Source: Lachnospiraceae bacterium
Lineage (GTDB): Bacteria; Bacillota; Clostridia; Lachnospirales; Lachnospiraceae
NCBI GenBank assembly: GCA_015057505.1
Contig: SVEG01000009.1
Location: forward strand, 62,001-126,000
Direction: 5' to 3'
DNA length: 64,000 nucleotides
Shown here piece by piece: positions 45,478 to 54,238 of the stretch. Position numbers and translations under genes: made by a program. Position 1 is the stretch's first letter. Every line of letters begins with the position of its first letter. The notes below the pieces were generated by a model, which was not told the DNA's origin, searched no databases, and saw only the letters and a list, made by a program, of their open reading frames with translations.

Positions 45478-45513
45478 ATCCCGGGTCGCCAAAAGGCAAC
45501 CCGGGATTGTTAT
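45478..45513 (+). terminator. Terminator of argG
   Basis: The stem ATCCCGGGT-C-GCC / GGC-A-ACCCGGGAT with loop AAAA is followed by TGTTATTTT. Confidence 0.85.
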
Positions 45514-45535
45514 TTTAGAACTCCTTATTAAATTT

Positions 45536-46708
45536 TTATTCTGTTACGTTTACCGGAATCTTATACTCAAGACCCCAACCTCTGACAAGGATATAGTCAA
45601 CCTCTGACAAGTCTAATGGTCTGTCAAAAATATGTTGCTGATAAAAAAGCTCATATTCATGATTACCGGTTGTAGCTGTACCTGCACCACTTTCACCTAA
45701 ATCTCCATACTCTACAATCGTTCCGTCTTTCTTAACAACACTAACTGCATATTTACAATTAGATTTATCTATTTCTTCATCTCCTGTCATACCTATTGTA
45801 AAAATCTTATCTGCGCTTTCAATGTAGGTATATCCTATACCTTCGGGAAATGTTTTCCTTAAATAATTATCACCCATTATCGTAATGGATAAAGGTGAAA
45901 TCTTAATCTCTGTTATAGTTTCAAGAACTTCCATACCTTCTGTATTGTCATAATTAAATGTAAGTGTGTTGGTGGGCTTTGTAAGTGTAAAAGTTCCGTA
46001 TATTTTTTCTATATCATCCAATGATTCTGACCTTATATAATTATCATTAACAAATCTTTCTTCAGTAAAAATAATCTCATCGCCCTGTTCAAAACCAAAA
46101 CCGAGAACTTTCTCACTTCCATCAAGCGGACTCACATGAAAAACACAGCATCCCTGATAACCTTCTGCATCTTCATCCACATCCATCCTTTTGGTAAAAG
46201 CATCCCAGCCTGAATACTCTTTTCCCTTTATAATAAAATAGGGTTGAAATATTCCATTCAGATGATAAGCAAATATCTGTTCATCCGGCAAAGGACTGTC
46301 TGGATTAGCTATATTGGTATAGAAAAAATAAATAAATGAACTGTCATACATTATCGCATCTACTCTAACCTTACCGTACTCTACTTCAAATTCATAACCG
46401 CCTTCAAGAGAAATCTTATTCAAAACCGCTTTTTCTTTCTCGTCTAACTCCACATCCCCTGACTGCCATATTTTATACATGTTGCTGATTCTGTCTATAA
46501 AATTAAACTTTGCCTCAACACCTATCGTAGCCCCTACCAAAACCAAAGCACACGCCATAACAGTCGCAAAACGCTTTAAATTAAAGCTTCTGTGCTTCTT
46601 CTCAGAAACTTCTTCATTGATCTTCCTCATAATACCCTCCTTCTGCGTATCGCTAAGTTTTATTTTGTCACACATTCTGTGCAATACTTCCTTGTTCATC
46701 TCGTTCAT
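45536..46708 (-). CDS. Membrane anti-sigma-type protein (DUF4179-like)
   Basis: The 390-residue protein has a cytoplasmic N-terminus of about 45 residues and one membrane helix (FATVMACALVLVGATIGVEA). The extracellular part of about 320 residues is mostly beta. This plan and the position directly after an ECF sigma gene match DUF4179-type anti-sigma factors of Firmicutes. The start overlaps the sigma gene by 41 nt, which couples translation. An in-frame ATG three codons on is an alternative start. The sensed signal is unknown, presumably envelope stress. Confidence 0.78.
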   Translation of the reverse strand: MNEMNKEVLHRMCDKIKLSDTQKEGIMRKINEEVSEKKHRSFNLKRFATVMACALVLVGATIGVEAKFNFIDRISNMYKIWQSGDVELDEKEKAVLNKISLEGGYEFEVEYGKVRVDAIMYDSSFIYFFYTNIANPDSPLPDEQIFAYHLNGIFQPYFIIKGKEYSGWDAFTKRMDVDEDAEGYQGCCVFHVSPLDGSEKVLGFGFEQGDEIIFTEERFVNDNYIRSESLDDIEKIYGTFTLTKPTNTLTFNYDNTEGMEVLETITEIKISPLSITIMGDNYLRKTFPEGIGYTYIESADKIFTIGMTGDEEIDKSNCKYAVSVVKKDGTIVEYGDLGESGAGTATTGNHEYELFYQQHIFDRPLDLSEVDYILVRGWGLEYKIPVNVTE

Positions 46709-47201
46709 AATACGCGTATCCCTCCTTTGATAACTCTTCTTTTAAAAGCTTCTTCGCTCTTGAAAGTCTTGATGATATTGTACCTACTGTAGTATGCAAC
46801 ATTTTAGCAATGTCCGAAACAGCATACTCCTCATAGTATCTCAGATATATTACAATACTGTATTTCTGCGGCAGGCTTCGGATTACCTCATAGAGTTCGC
46901 TTTCTTCACTGTCAAAAACAGCTGACGGCTCATTCTCCGAATCGTAATATTCTTCTACCGAGACAACCTTTCTTTTCCATGCGCTTGTCTGCAAGCTCTT
47001 AGTACAATTGACCGCTACTCTTATAAACCATGCCTTGGCATGCTCGTCATTTTCAAATTCCGGTCTGCGCTTAAGATAACGGACAAACACTTCCTGGACT
47101 ACATCCTCTGCCTCACACCTGTCCCCGCAGGTCATAAATGCCACGCGATATACCACATCGGAATACTTTTCAAAAAGCTCATCCGCTGTCATATTACACA
47201 T
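46668..47201 (-). CDS. ECF-type RNA polymerase sigma factor
   Basis: The 177-residue sigma-70-family protein has region 2 (SDVVYRVAFMTCGDRCEAED, VVQEVFVRYLKR) and region 4 (LPQKYSIVIYLRYYEEYAVSD, MLHTTVGTISSRLSRAKKLL). The linker is acidic. Its tail extends into the anti-sigma reading frame. Likely regulation is sequestration by that protein at the membrane. The divergent ABC exporter genes could be part of its regulon, but I see no matching pair of ECF promoters to prove this. Confidence 0.9.
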   Translation of the reverse strand: MCNMTADELFEKYSDVVYRVAFMTCGDRCEAEDVVQEVFVRYLKRRPEFENDEHAKAWFIRVAVNCTKSLQTSAWKRKVVSVEEYYDSENEPSAVFDSEESELYEVIRSLPQKYSIVIYLRYYEEYAVSDIAKMLHTTVGTISSRLSRAKKLLKEELSKEGYAYYERDEQGSIAQNV

Positions 47202-47442
47202 ATATCACGTCCCCCTTCCAAGCTTCAAAAGCTTACGTAGTGATCACTCTTCATTAATAATACTTTTCAAATCTTTAAAATCTTGCAAAATTCTGAAAAA
47301 ATTACATCTTTTTTTCTAGAAAACCCATTTAACTATTTTTTATTATACTATATAATCTATTCAAAACAGTAATTGTAAAATTTTCTTAACAATTCAGCAA
47401 TTAGAAAGTTTCTTAACACATCAGAAAGGAACGTGATTTAAC

Positions 47443-49260
47443 ATGGAAGTATTAAAATTCGGATTAAAATACTGGAAGAAGTATCTCCCCGGCGACATCT
47501 TAACAAAGCTCATGAGCTGTATCGCCCTATCGGCAGACCTTATGCTCCCGCTTATCGCTTCAATGTTTATTAATTATGCGATTAAGTCCAACGAGGTAAA
47601 AGATGACAATATCTTTTCATTTATGTTGAGCGGTAAATACGGCGAGATTCACTCCATGGAACTCTTTTTTAACCTGTTTATTGTTTTTATTACTCTTCTT
47701 GTAATAAAAGAGGTTACTGTATATTTCCGTAACATACTTACAGAAAAGCTTGGTCTTAAGCTTGAGACGGACTTAAGAAAGGCTTCCTTCCACAAGCTTA
47801 TGGAGCTCGACAGCGAGACTATTTCCCAGTACAACACCGGCGAGCTTCTTACACTCCTTAATTCAGATACAATTATGTTCAAGGATTTATTCTGTCGTAT
47901 CACGCTTTATATCTTCGACAGTATCTTTGTAATCGTAATAACAATCGTACTTCTTGCAACCATTAACCCTTACCTGCTGATTGTTCCTGTAATCATTATT
48001 CCTTTTCTTGTGGTTGCGCTTATGCAGTTCAGAAAACGCGCAAGAGTCAATTACCAGACTATCCGTGCTTCCAACAGTAATATGAGCTTAACCGTTCAGG
48101 AAAATATAGAAGCCGTTAGACTTGTACGTTCCTTTACAAATGAAGCAGTTGAGAAGCGTAAGTTCGACGCTGCCAACACCCGCCTTAAAGATTCCTATGT
48201 TAAACAGGTTAACCTTTCAGCATCATTTGAAGCTGTTTTCAGCATTATCAAGCAGACGTCCTACATCGGAAGTATTGCGGTAGCAGCCGTTCTTGTAATG
48301 AAAGGTTATATGATGGTAGGTTATCTTGTAGCCTGTGTTGATTACATATCTAAAATCATCGGTTTCGTAAGCCAGATTAGTAACTGTATGCTTCAGATGC
48401 AACAACAGCTTGTATCAGGCCGCAAAATGCTTGACTTCATGAACAGCGAAAGCAAAATTCCGGACGGAACGATTTCTGCAGCCGAAATTAAGGATATTCA
48501 CCTTCAAGTTAAGGGCGCTCATATGAGCTTTAACGGTAAGAATGTTTTAAGAGACATTAACCTCGACATTCCTTACGGTAAAAAGCTCGGAATTGTCGGC
48601 GGAACGGGATGCGGTAAGAGTGTACTTCTTGAGTCCTTCATAAGAATTCATGATTTGTCAAGCGGCTCGATTACACTCGACGACAAGGATATCCGCGAGT
48701 ACAGTCTTGAATCTCTACGCGAGAAATTCGCTTACGTATATCAGGATGTTTTCCTGTTTTCGAATACAATTGATTCTAACATTGCTTATTCACAGCCTGA
48801 TGCTGACCGCAAACTTGTAAAAGAAGCAGCCATTCATGCTCAGGCACATAACTTTATACAGAGTCTTCAGGAAGGCTACGACACTATTGTCGGCGAGCGT
48901 GGCCTTGGTATCTCCGGTGGTCAGAAGCAGCGTGTCTCTATCGCAAGAGCACTTCTTCGCAACGCTCCGGTACTTGTCCTTGACGACTCAACCTCAGCAC
49001 TTGATGTTAACACCGAGAAACGTCTTCTTAAGGATATTAAAGAGAACTTCCCTGACAGAACGCTCCTTATTTCGGCACACAGACTTTCTTCGGTTGTAGA
49101 CTGTGATGAGATTATCTACATGAAGGACGGTATCATCTTAGAGCGAGGAACCTTTGATGAACTTATGGCTCTCGACGGTCATTTTGCATCCGTATACAGA
49201 ATTCAGGAAGCGCAGGATCAAAGCATCGACTTTGATGCGCTTGCAGAAAAGGAGGTGTAG
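47443..49260 (+). CDS. ABC exporter half-transporter, subunit with degenerate Walker B
   Basis: The 605-residue protein has six membrane segments (about 15-320) and a nucleotide-binding domain. Walker A is GGTGCGKSVLLE, the signature LGISGGQKQRVSIARAL, Walker B VLVLDDSTSALD and the H-loop SAHRLS. The usual catalytic Glu after Walker B is Asp, which is typical of the degenerate site of heterodimeric exporters. It is three bases from the next gene, its probable partner. AGAAAGGAACG precedes the ATG. Cargo is unknown: multidrug, lipid or peptide export are all possible. Confidence 0.9.
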   Translation: MEVLKFGLKYWKKYLPGDILTKLMSCIALSADLMLPLIASMFINYAIKSNEVKDDNIFSFMLSGKYGEIHSMELFFNLFIVFITLLVIKEVTVYFRNILTEKLGLKLETDLRKASFHKLMELDSETISQYNTGELLTLLNSDTIMFKDLFCRITLYIFDSIFVIVITIVLLATINPYLLIVPVIIIPFLVVALMQFRKRARVNYQTIRASNSNMSLTVQENIEAVRLVRSFTNEAVEKRKFDAANTRLKDSYVKQVNLSASFEAVFSIIKQTSYIGSIAVAAVLVMKGYMMVGYLVACVDYISKIIGFVSQISNCMLQMQQQLVSGRKMLDFMNSESKIPDGTISAAEIKDIHLQVKGAHMSFNGKNVLRDINLDIPYGKKLGIVGGTGCGKSVLLESFIRIHDLSSGSITLDDKDIREYSLESLREKFAYVYQDVFLFSNTIDSNIAYSQPDADRKLVKEAAIHAQAHNFIQSLQEGYDTIVGERGLGISGGQKQRVSIARALLRNAPVLVLDDSTSALDVNTEKRLLKDIKENFPDRTLLISAHRLSSVVDCDEIIYMKDGIILERGTFDELMALDGHFASVYRIQEAQDQSIDFDALAEKEV

Positions 49261-49263
49261 GCG

Positions 49264-51027
49264 ATGGCTAAGAGAAACACTTATTTTCAGGACGAAGTAA
49301 TTGAAAGAAAAATAGACATGAAGCAGTTCGGAAAGATTTTAAGATACATCTTTCCTTACAAGCAGTTTTTTATCTTAGTAGGCTTTCTTATGGTAGTTGC
49401 CTCCGGTCTTGCCATGATTACTCCTCTTTTGTTAAAGGAAATCATCAACAATGTTGTTGAGTCAGAGGATTATGCAAGACTTGCAATGATTATCTCCTGC
49501 ATGGCCGTGGTCGCACTTCTTGAAATCGGCATCACCTACGCACACCAACGAATCATGGGTAATGTCGGCCACAAAATTATTGCTAACGTAAGAACTGATA
49601 TTTTTTATAAGCTTCAGGAGCTTCCGTTTGACTACTTCGATTCAAAGCCCAACGGTAAAATTGTTGTCCGTGTTACTGACTACGTTAACGACCTTGCGAA
49701 CTTCTTTACCAACCATGTTCTCATGCTGATTTCATATTTGGTAAAGCTTATAATCGTAACATTTTTCATGCTTGGCTTAAGCGTTCACTTAACAGGTGTT
49801 GTATTTGCGATTGTTATTCCGATGATGATTTGTATTTTCAGCATCAGATATGCAATCAGAAAACTTTTCTCGGCTCACAGGGCAAAGGTTTCCAACAGAA
49901 CTGCTTTCGTTGTCGAGACCATTATGGGTGAGAAAATCGTTAAGAGCTACAACCGTACACATATCAGCGAACAGATTTATGACGAGGTTCATAATGCAAG
50001 TGTTGTACACTGGTACAAAATTGTTAAGTTAAGTTCCCTTAACCACCCGCTCGTTGAGCTTTTCTGGAACTTAGGAACTGCGTGTCTTTACGGTATGGCA
50101 CTTTACCTCATACTTAACGGCAGCGACACTGTTGATGCAGGTATCGTAGTTGCTTTTACGAGCTATATGTCACAGTTTAGTGGTCCGCTTACACAGATTG
50201 CAAACATTATCCAGCAACTCGCGCAGGTAAGCTCGAACCTCGAGCAGGTATTTGACACAATCAATTATCCTGTTTCGATCGACGATAACGAGAACAGCGT
50301 TGAACTTAAAGACATTAAAGGTCAGGTTGATTTTAACGATGTAACCTTCGCATATGACGAGGGCGTTAACATCCTCGAGCACTTTGACCTTCACGTAAAG
50401 CCTGGCGAGACCATCGCCCTTGTAGGCCCGACAGGTGCCGGAAAAACAACTGTTATCAATATGCTCACAAGATTTTATGATGTTGTGGAAGGCAGTGTTA
50501 CGATTGACGGTGTTGATGTAAGGGATGCTTCACTTTCTTCTCTTCGTAAAGAGGTCGGCGTACTTATGCAGGAGCCTTTCATCTTCAAGGGAACCGTTAT
50601 GGACAACATCCGTTACGGAAGACCTGACGCGACCGACGAGGAATGTATCGAAGCCGCCAAAACAATTTTTGCTCACGACTTCATCATGCGTCTTCCCGAC
50701 GGTTACGACCATGTTCTCGAAGAGCGCGGCCTTGGCCTCTCAGCCGGTGAAAAGCAGTTGCTTTCATTTGCAAGAATTATTCTTAAGAATCCTTCGGTTG
50801 TCATCCTCGACGAAGCCACAAGCTCCATCGACACCGAGACCGAGAACCTCATAAAGCAAGCACTCGATAAGATTCTCAAGGATAAAACGGCATTTATGGT
50901 TGCGCATCGTCTCTCTACGATACGAAGCGCGGACAGAATTCTTTATATCTCTAACAAGGGAATTGCCGAAGAAGGAACTCATGAAGAACTCATGGCGATG
51001 AAGGGACTTTATTATTCGCTGAATTAA
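49264..51027 (+). CDS. ABC exporter half-transporter, catalytic subunit
   Basis: The 587-residue partner also has six membrane segments plus an ATPase domain: Walker A GPTGAGKTTVIN, signature GLSAGEKQLLSFARII, Walker B VVILDEATSSID with the catalytic Glu, and AHRLSTIR. GGAGGTGTAGGCG precedes the ATG and lies within the stop of the first gene, so the pair is translated together. With the Asp-bearing partner it should form a heterodimer of the BmrCD/TM287-288 plan. Confidence 0.9.
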   Translation: MAKRNTYFQDEVIERKIDMKQFGKILRYIFPYKQFFILVGFLMVVASGLAMITPLLLKEIINNVVESEDYARLAMIISCMAVVALLEIGITYAHQRIMGNVGHKIIANVRTDIFYKLQELPFDYFDSKPNGKIVVRVTDYVNDLANFFTNHVLMLISYLVKLIIVTFFMLGLSVHLTGVVFAIVIPMMICIFSIRYAIRKLFSAHRAKVSNRTAFVVETIMGEKIVKSYNRTHISEQIYDEVHNASVVHWYKIVKLSSLNHPLVELFWNLGTACLYGMALYLILNGSDTVDAGIVVAFTSYMSQFSGPLTQIANIIQQLAQVSSNLEQVFDTINYPVSIDDNENSVELKDIKGQVDFNDVTFAYDEGVNILEHFDLHVKPGETIALVGPTGAGKTTVINMLTRFYDVVEGSVTIDGVDVRDASLSSLRKEVGVLMQEPFIFKGTVMDNIRYGRPDATDEECIEAAKTIFAHDFIMRLPDGYDHVLEERGLGLSAGEKQLLSFARIILKNPSVVILDEATSSIDTETENLIKQALDKILKDKTAFMVAHRLSTIRSADRILYISNKGIAEEGTHEELMAMKGLYYSLN

Positions 51028-51057
51028 AAAATATTAGATATTCAAATTAAAATATGT

Positions 51058-51075
51058 GGGGCGCCGAGGCGCCCC
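51058..51075. terminator. GC-rich hairpin between the ABC exporter and hepT
   Basis: The stem GGGGCGCC/GGCGCCCC with a two-base loop is followed by CATTTC. Weak T-tracts on both strands suggest incomplete bidirectional termination. Confidence 0.55.
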
Positions 51076-51088
51076 CATTTCAATACTC

Positions 51089-51418
51089 TTATTCCACCAG
51101 CATCCTAAGCACTTCCGGAATATCATTCTTCAATGTTTCATACACAATATTCAAATCCACATTACCGTAATCATGCACAATACGGTTTCTCAAACCACCT
51201 AGTGCACTCCAAGGTATATCGCAATGCAAGGTTTTATATTCCTCTGATAATTTCTTGGCATTTTCAGAAACCTGAATCATACGAAATAACATTGAATCCA
51301 ATAGAACTTCATTTGCATTCAACTCTTCTATCTCGACTCCCCGCATATGTATTACCATAAACTCCAAGTCTTTTCTGACTTTTTGAATATAGTAACTGTC
51401 ATTTTTAACATTATCCAT
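51089..51418 (-). CDS. hepT: HepT-like RNase toxin (DUF86)
   Basis: The 109-residue HEPN protein carries the active-site motif RNRIVHDYG (RX4HXY) near its C-terminal third. Family members cut RNA and are silenced when MntA AMPylates the tyrosine. The helices DLEFMVIHMRGVEIEELNAN and MLFRMIQVSENAKKLS also match DUF86. It overlaps the nucleotidyltransferase gene by 8 nt, downstream of it, the usual antitoxin-first order. Confidence 0.9.
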   Translation of the reverse strand: MDNVKNDSYYIQKVRKDLEFMVIHMRGVEIEELNANEVLLDSMLFRMIQVSENAKKLSEEYKTLHCDIPWSALGGLRNRIVHDYGNVDLNIVYETLKNDIPEVLRMLVE

Positions 51419-51884
51419 ATATCTTTATACCATCCTTAAATATTTCTTCTGTCAACTCAATATTGTCCTTTAACTGACTCATATTAAGCACATCTACCCT
51501 CTTATAAAGTGCAACTCTTATGTCTTCTATCAGTCCATAAAATTTTAATCCTTTTACATCAGCTGAAATAAGTAAATCCACATCACTTGTTGGTGTTGCT
51601 CTACCCTTAGCATACGAGCCAAAAAGATAGCAGAATTTCACATCATATCGTTCGAACACTTTTGCACATTTTCGGGTTATGTCCTCAATTGTTAAAAGTC
51701 CGTGCTCTTCGTCCACAAAGTTAATTTTTGTCAACTGCTCCATAATATAGTTGTATTTTATTGTACCTTGCTTTCCCTCGTCGTTTTCATACGACTTATA
51801 GGAACGCAAAGAGATCCCGACCAAATCTGCAACTTGCTGTTGTGTCATTTTTTTCTCAATTCTCAAATCTTTCAACTCGCCCAT
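51411..51884 (-). CDS. mntA: MntA-type nucleotidyltransferase antitoxin with N-terminal XRE domain
   Basis: The 157-residue protein joins two domains. An XRE helix-turn-helix (about 1-55: LRIEKKMTQQQVADLVGISL, RSYKSYENDEG) is followed by a minimal nucleotidyltransferase (about 75-157). The latter's GSYAKGRATPTSDVDLL fits the GSX10DXD signature of MntA. Most MntA proteins lack an HTH, so this form can AMPylate the toxin and bind its own promoter. I chose ATG 51884 (GGAGGTG upstream); the ORF could extend to 51953 over the operator. The inverted repeat upstream supports autoregulation. Confidence 0.88.
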   Translation of the reverse strand: MGELKDLRIEKKMTQQQVADLVGISLRSYKSYENDEGKQGTIKYNYIMEQLTKINFVDEEHGLLTIEDITRKCAKVFERYDVKFCYLFGSYAKGRATPTSDVDLLISADVKGLKFYGLIEDIRVALYKRVDVLNMSQLKDNIELTEEIFKDGIKIYG

Positions 51885-51902
51885 ATTTGCACCTCCAAAT
51901 AT

Positions 51903-51951
51903 ATAATAATGCAAAATTTGCACCTTTGTCAATATAAGGTGCAAATTTTGC
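51903..51951 (-). promoter_or_regulatory. Promoter and 16-bp perfect inverted-repeat operator of mntA-hepT
   Basis: GCAAAATTTGCACCTT (51911-51926) and AAGGTGCAAATTTTGC (51936-51951) are exact inverted repeats nine bases apart. Each arm is itself nearly palindromic (TGCAAA-N-TTTGCA). On the minus strand TTGACA (51927-51932) and TATTAT (51903-51908) bracket one arm, so a bound repressor would cover the spacer. Confidence 0.88.
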
Positions 51952-52008
51952 ACTTTATTCTTTTATATATTATTTGCCGCAAATTGATTTTTATTACCCT
52001 TAACGTAA

Positions 52009-54024
52009 TTAAACTATATACGACCCATCCGGATACGAGTACTCGCCCCTGTAATTCGACCCGTTGTAATGCGGATACTTCGCAGGCGCGTACGCCTCCT
52101 CCATAACTGCATCATCCTGCGTGTAAATGTACATGCTGTGATAATCCCACACAACAATCTCATCTCTTGCGTCCCTCGTAAGATTAATGACCTCCGCACA
52201 CATCGTTGGATGTCCATCGTCCGGGAACTCCACACATCGCATGCCGTCACCGTCAAGCATGCCTCCGCGCTTAGCATCAGCATTAAGAAGAATCAAATCT
52301 CTTCCGTCACCGTCCCAGTTAACAGGCGTAAGCATATTGCCGCTAAGCTCATTTTCAAATTCCCAAATCGGCTCACCCTTGGAATCATAAAGGTACACGA
52401 TTCCCTGATGTCCCCAGTAATTAACCACGCAAAGCTCAAAGCCCTCTCTGTCGGGACAATAATTACCCGTGCTTACCCTCTGCGCATGACCGATATCGTC
52501 ACACTTAAGGATATTGCCCTTGTAATCACCTATGAAAAAGCCCTCAGAGCCTGCCACGCACGCAAAATGACCCTCGTCACTGCCTGCCATAAACTTACCT
52601 GAAATAATCTCGTCCACATGGTCCTTTGCTATAGGATAAGTCCACAAAAGCTTGCCCGTGTGGTCAAGCAGATTGTAGCCGCACAAAACCTCATCATAGC
52701 CGTCACCGTTAATATCACAGGCATACGGAAAATGCCCCGTGTTTTTATCGCTCCTATATGACCACATAAGCTCCAAATCGCTGTTAAGCGCATATATTCT
52801 GCAATAGCGGTCTTTTACAAGAATGTCCGTAGGCCTTTCTCTGCCCGAAAAATTGCAGATTCTTATGCCGTCGGCGTTAATCCTGTCAAAAGGATAAATA
52901 CCATTTGGCACGCCGATTATACTTGTATCACTCTTGTCGGAAAGCGGCATTTTCGCCTTTTTCTTAACCTCGCCCGTCCTTCCGTCAAGAATCATTATTT
53001 CAAAATTCTTCGCGGTTATGACCTCGTCGATGCCGTCACCGTCGATATCATACACTTGCAAAGGATAGTCCGCGGAAATCTTACCCTGATCATAATCCGT
53101 TGACGGCTCACCCTTCTGCCAAAGTATGTTGCCGTCAAGGTCGATTGCCGTAAGACAGCTTATATGACTGCAGTCGTCCCTTTTTACACGTCTCTGCCCC
53201 TGCGCAAGAACAATATACCACTCATCTCCTCCGCAGAGATGTCCAAAACGAACCTGACGACCTGTTCCGAAGTTTTTCAAATCAATCTTTTTATAAAGCT
53301 TCATCTTAGGGTGGGAATTCATTCGCCTTACTGTCTCGGCATCATAATCAGCGATTGCCTGCTCAATCTTAACCTTGCCCTCCTCGGATACCAACACTTC
53401 CACGTCTGTAAATTGTGCCGGAGTTGTCGCGGTTATCGCTATTTTCCCGCCACGAGAAAGCCCTTCGTCTTTGCACACGAACATTTCCTTACCGTTAATA
53501 TGACAGCTTACGCTGTCGCCCTGACACTCTGCCTTTAACTCATAAAACTCATCACAATTATAATCAAAATCACAGCTTGCAAGCTCCGTATCCACCTGCT
53601 TATGCCTGTACACAAGTTTGAGCCTTCCACCCTCCAAAACAAGCACATAAAGGTTAAGAGTATTTTGACAGCAAAAGCCTATTCCGGCACTTCCGCTCGT
53701 GTTAAGCAATCTCACCTTCGCACTCACGGTATAATCACGCCAATGCACACTGCCTGTTATCAACATCGGATGAGTTTTATGAGGTCTGTTATCCACAATC
53801 CTCATCTGCTCCATGAAATGCCTGCCCTCGTCCTCCGTAATTATCCACGAAGCCCCTGAGCCGTTATATGTATGATTGCAAACCATGTCCGTCCAACCGC
53901 CATGATATCCCTCGTTAACTATGTAGTTGTATTCGCCCATAGCCGAATGGTTCTTATCGTACGGGAATTCGCCAATTTTAAAATGACGGAAGTCGTCATG
54001 AAATAATTGTATGCTTCTGTTCAC
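52009..54024 (-). CDS. FG-GAP beta-propeller protein, rhamnogalacturonan-lyase-like
   Basis: The 671-residue protein has an N-terminal concanavalin-like sandwich (about 60-220: GSVHWRDYTVSAKVRLLNTS, AGIGFCCQNTLNLYVLVLEGG). A propeller of calcium-loop repeats (about 250-640) follows, with YDIDGDGIDEVI, DINGDGYDEVLCGYN and NWDGDGRDLILLN. This resembles family 11 RG lyases and their relatives, but the catalytic residues cannot be placed by eye, so lyase activity is unproved. It starts at GTG with GAGGG upstream. No signal peptide: like the other RG-I enzymes here it is cytoplasmic. Another possibility is a non-catalytic oligosaccharide-binding protein. Confidence 0.65.
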   Translation of the reverse strand: MNRSIQLFHDDFRHFKIGEFPYDKNHSAMGEYNYIVNEGYHGGWTDMVCNHTYNGSGASWIITEDEGRHFMEQMRIVDNRPHKTHPMLITGSVHWRDYTVSAKVRLLNTSGSAGIGFCCQNTLNLYVLVLEGGRLKLVYRHKQVDTELASCDFDYNCDEFYELKAECQGDSVSCHINGKEMFVCKDEGLSRGGKIAITATTPAQFTDVEVLVSEEGKVKIEQAIADYDAETVRRMNSHPKMKLYKKIDLKNFGTGRQVRFGHLCGGDEWYIVLAQGQRRVKRDDCSHISCLTAIDLDGNILWQKGEPSTDYDQGKISADYPLQVYDIDGDGIDEVITAKNFEIMILDGRTGEVKKKAKMPLSDKSDTSIIGVPNGIYPFDRINADGIRICNFSGRERPTDILVKDRYCRIYALNSDLELMWSYRSDKNTGHFPYACDINGDGYDEVLCGYNLLDHTGKLLWTYPIAKDHVDEIISGKFMAGSDEGHFACVAGSEGFFIGDYKGNILKCDDIGHAQRVSTGNYCPDREGFELCVVNYWGHQGIVYLYDSKGEPIWEFENELSGNMLTPVNWDGDGRDLILLNADAKRGGMLDGDGMRCVEFPDDGHPTMCAEVINLTRDARDEIVVWDYHSMYIYTQDDAVMEEAYAPAKYPHYNGSNYRGEYSYPDGSYIV

Positions 54025-54060
54025 CTTTATACCCTCGCCTAAAATAAAGATTATGTTTAT

Positions 54061-54089
54061 ATTATACTTAGCCTGTCACAGTCCTTCAA
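54061..54089 (-). promoter_or_regulatory. Predicted promoter of the FG-GAP gene
   Basis: On the minus strand TTGAAG (54084-54089), 17-bp spacer, TATAAT (54061-54066). Confidence 0.65.
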
Positions 54090-54238
54090 GTTATTTTCCT
54101 TAAAATTAATTTTCATACGAACATGAATCATGATAAAATATAAACAGCGGATTTGCGAAAATTTTTCAAAAACCATCAAACCCATCTTCTGTTTTCGCGA
54201 CTTATAAGTGAAAGCTTTCAAAAGAGAGGATATCCAAG

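Noticed and set aside
52069..52602. Open frame of 177 codons on the plus strand
   Set aside because: Antisense to the propeller gene with Arg/His-rich shadow composition.
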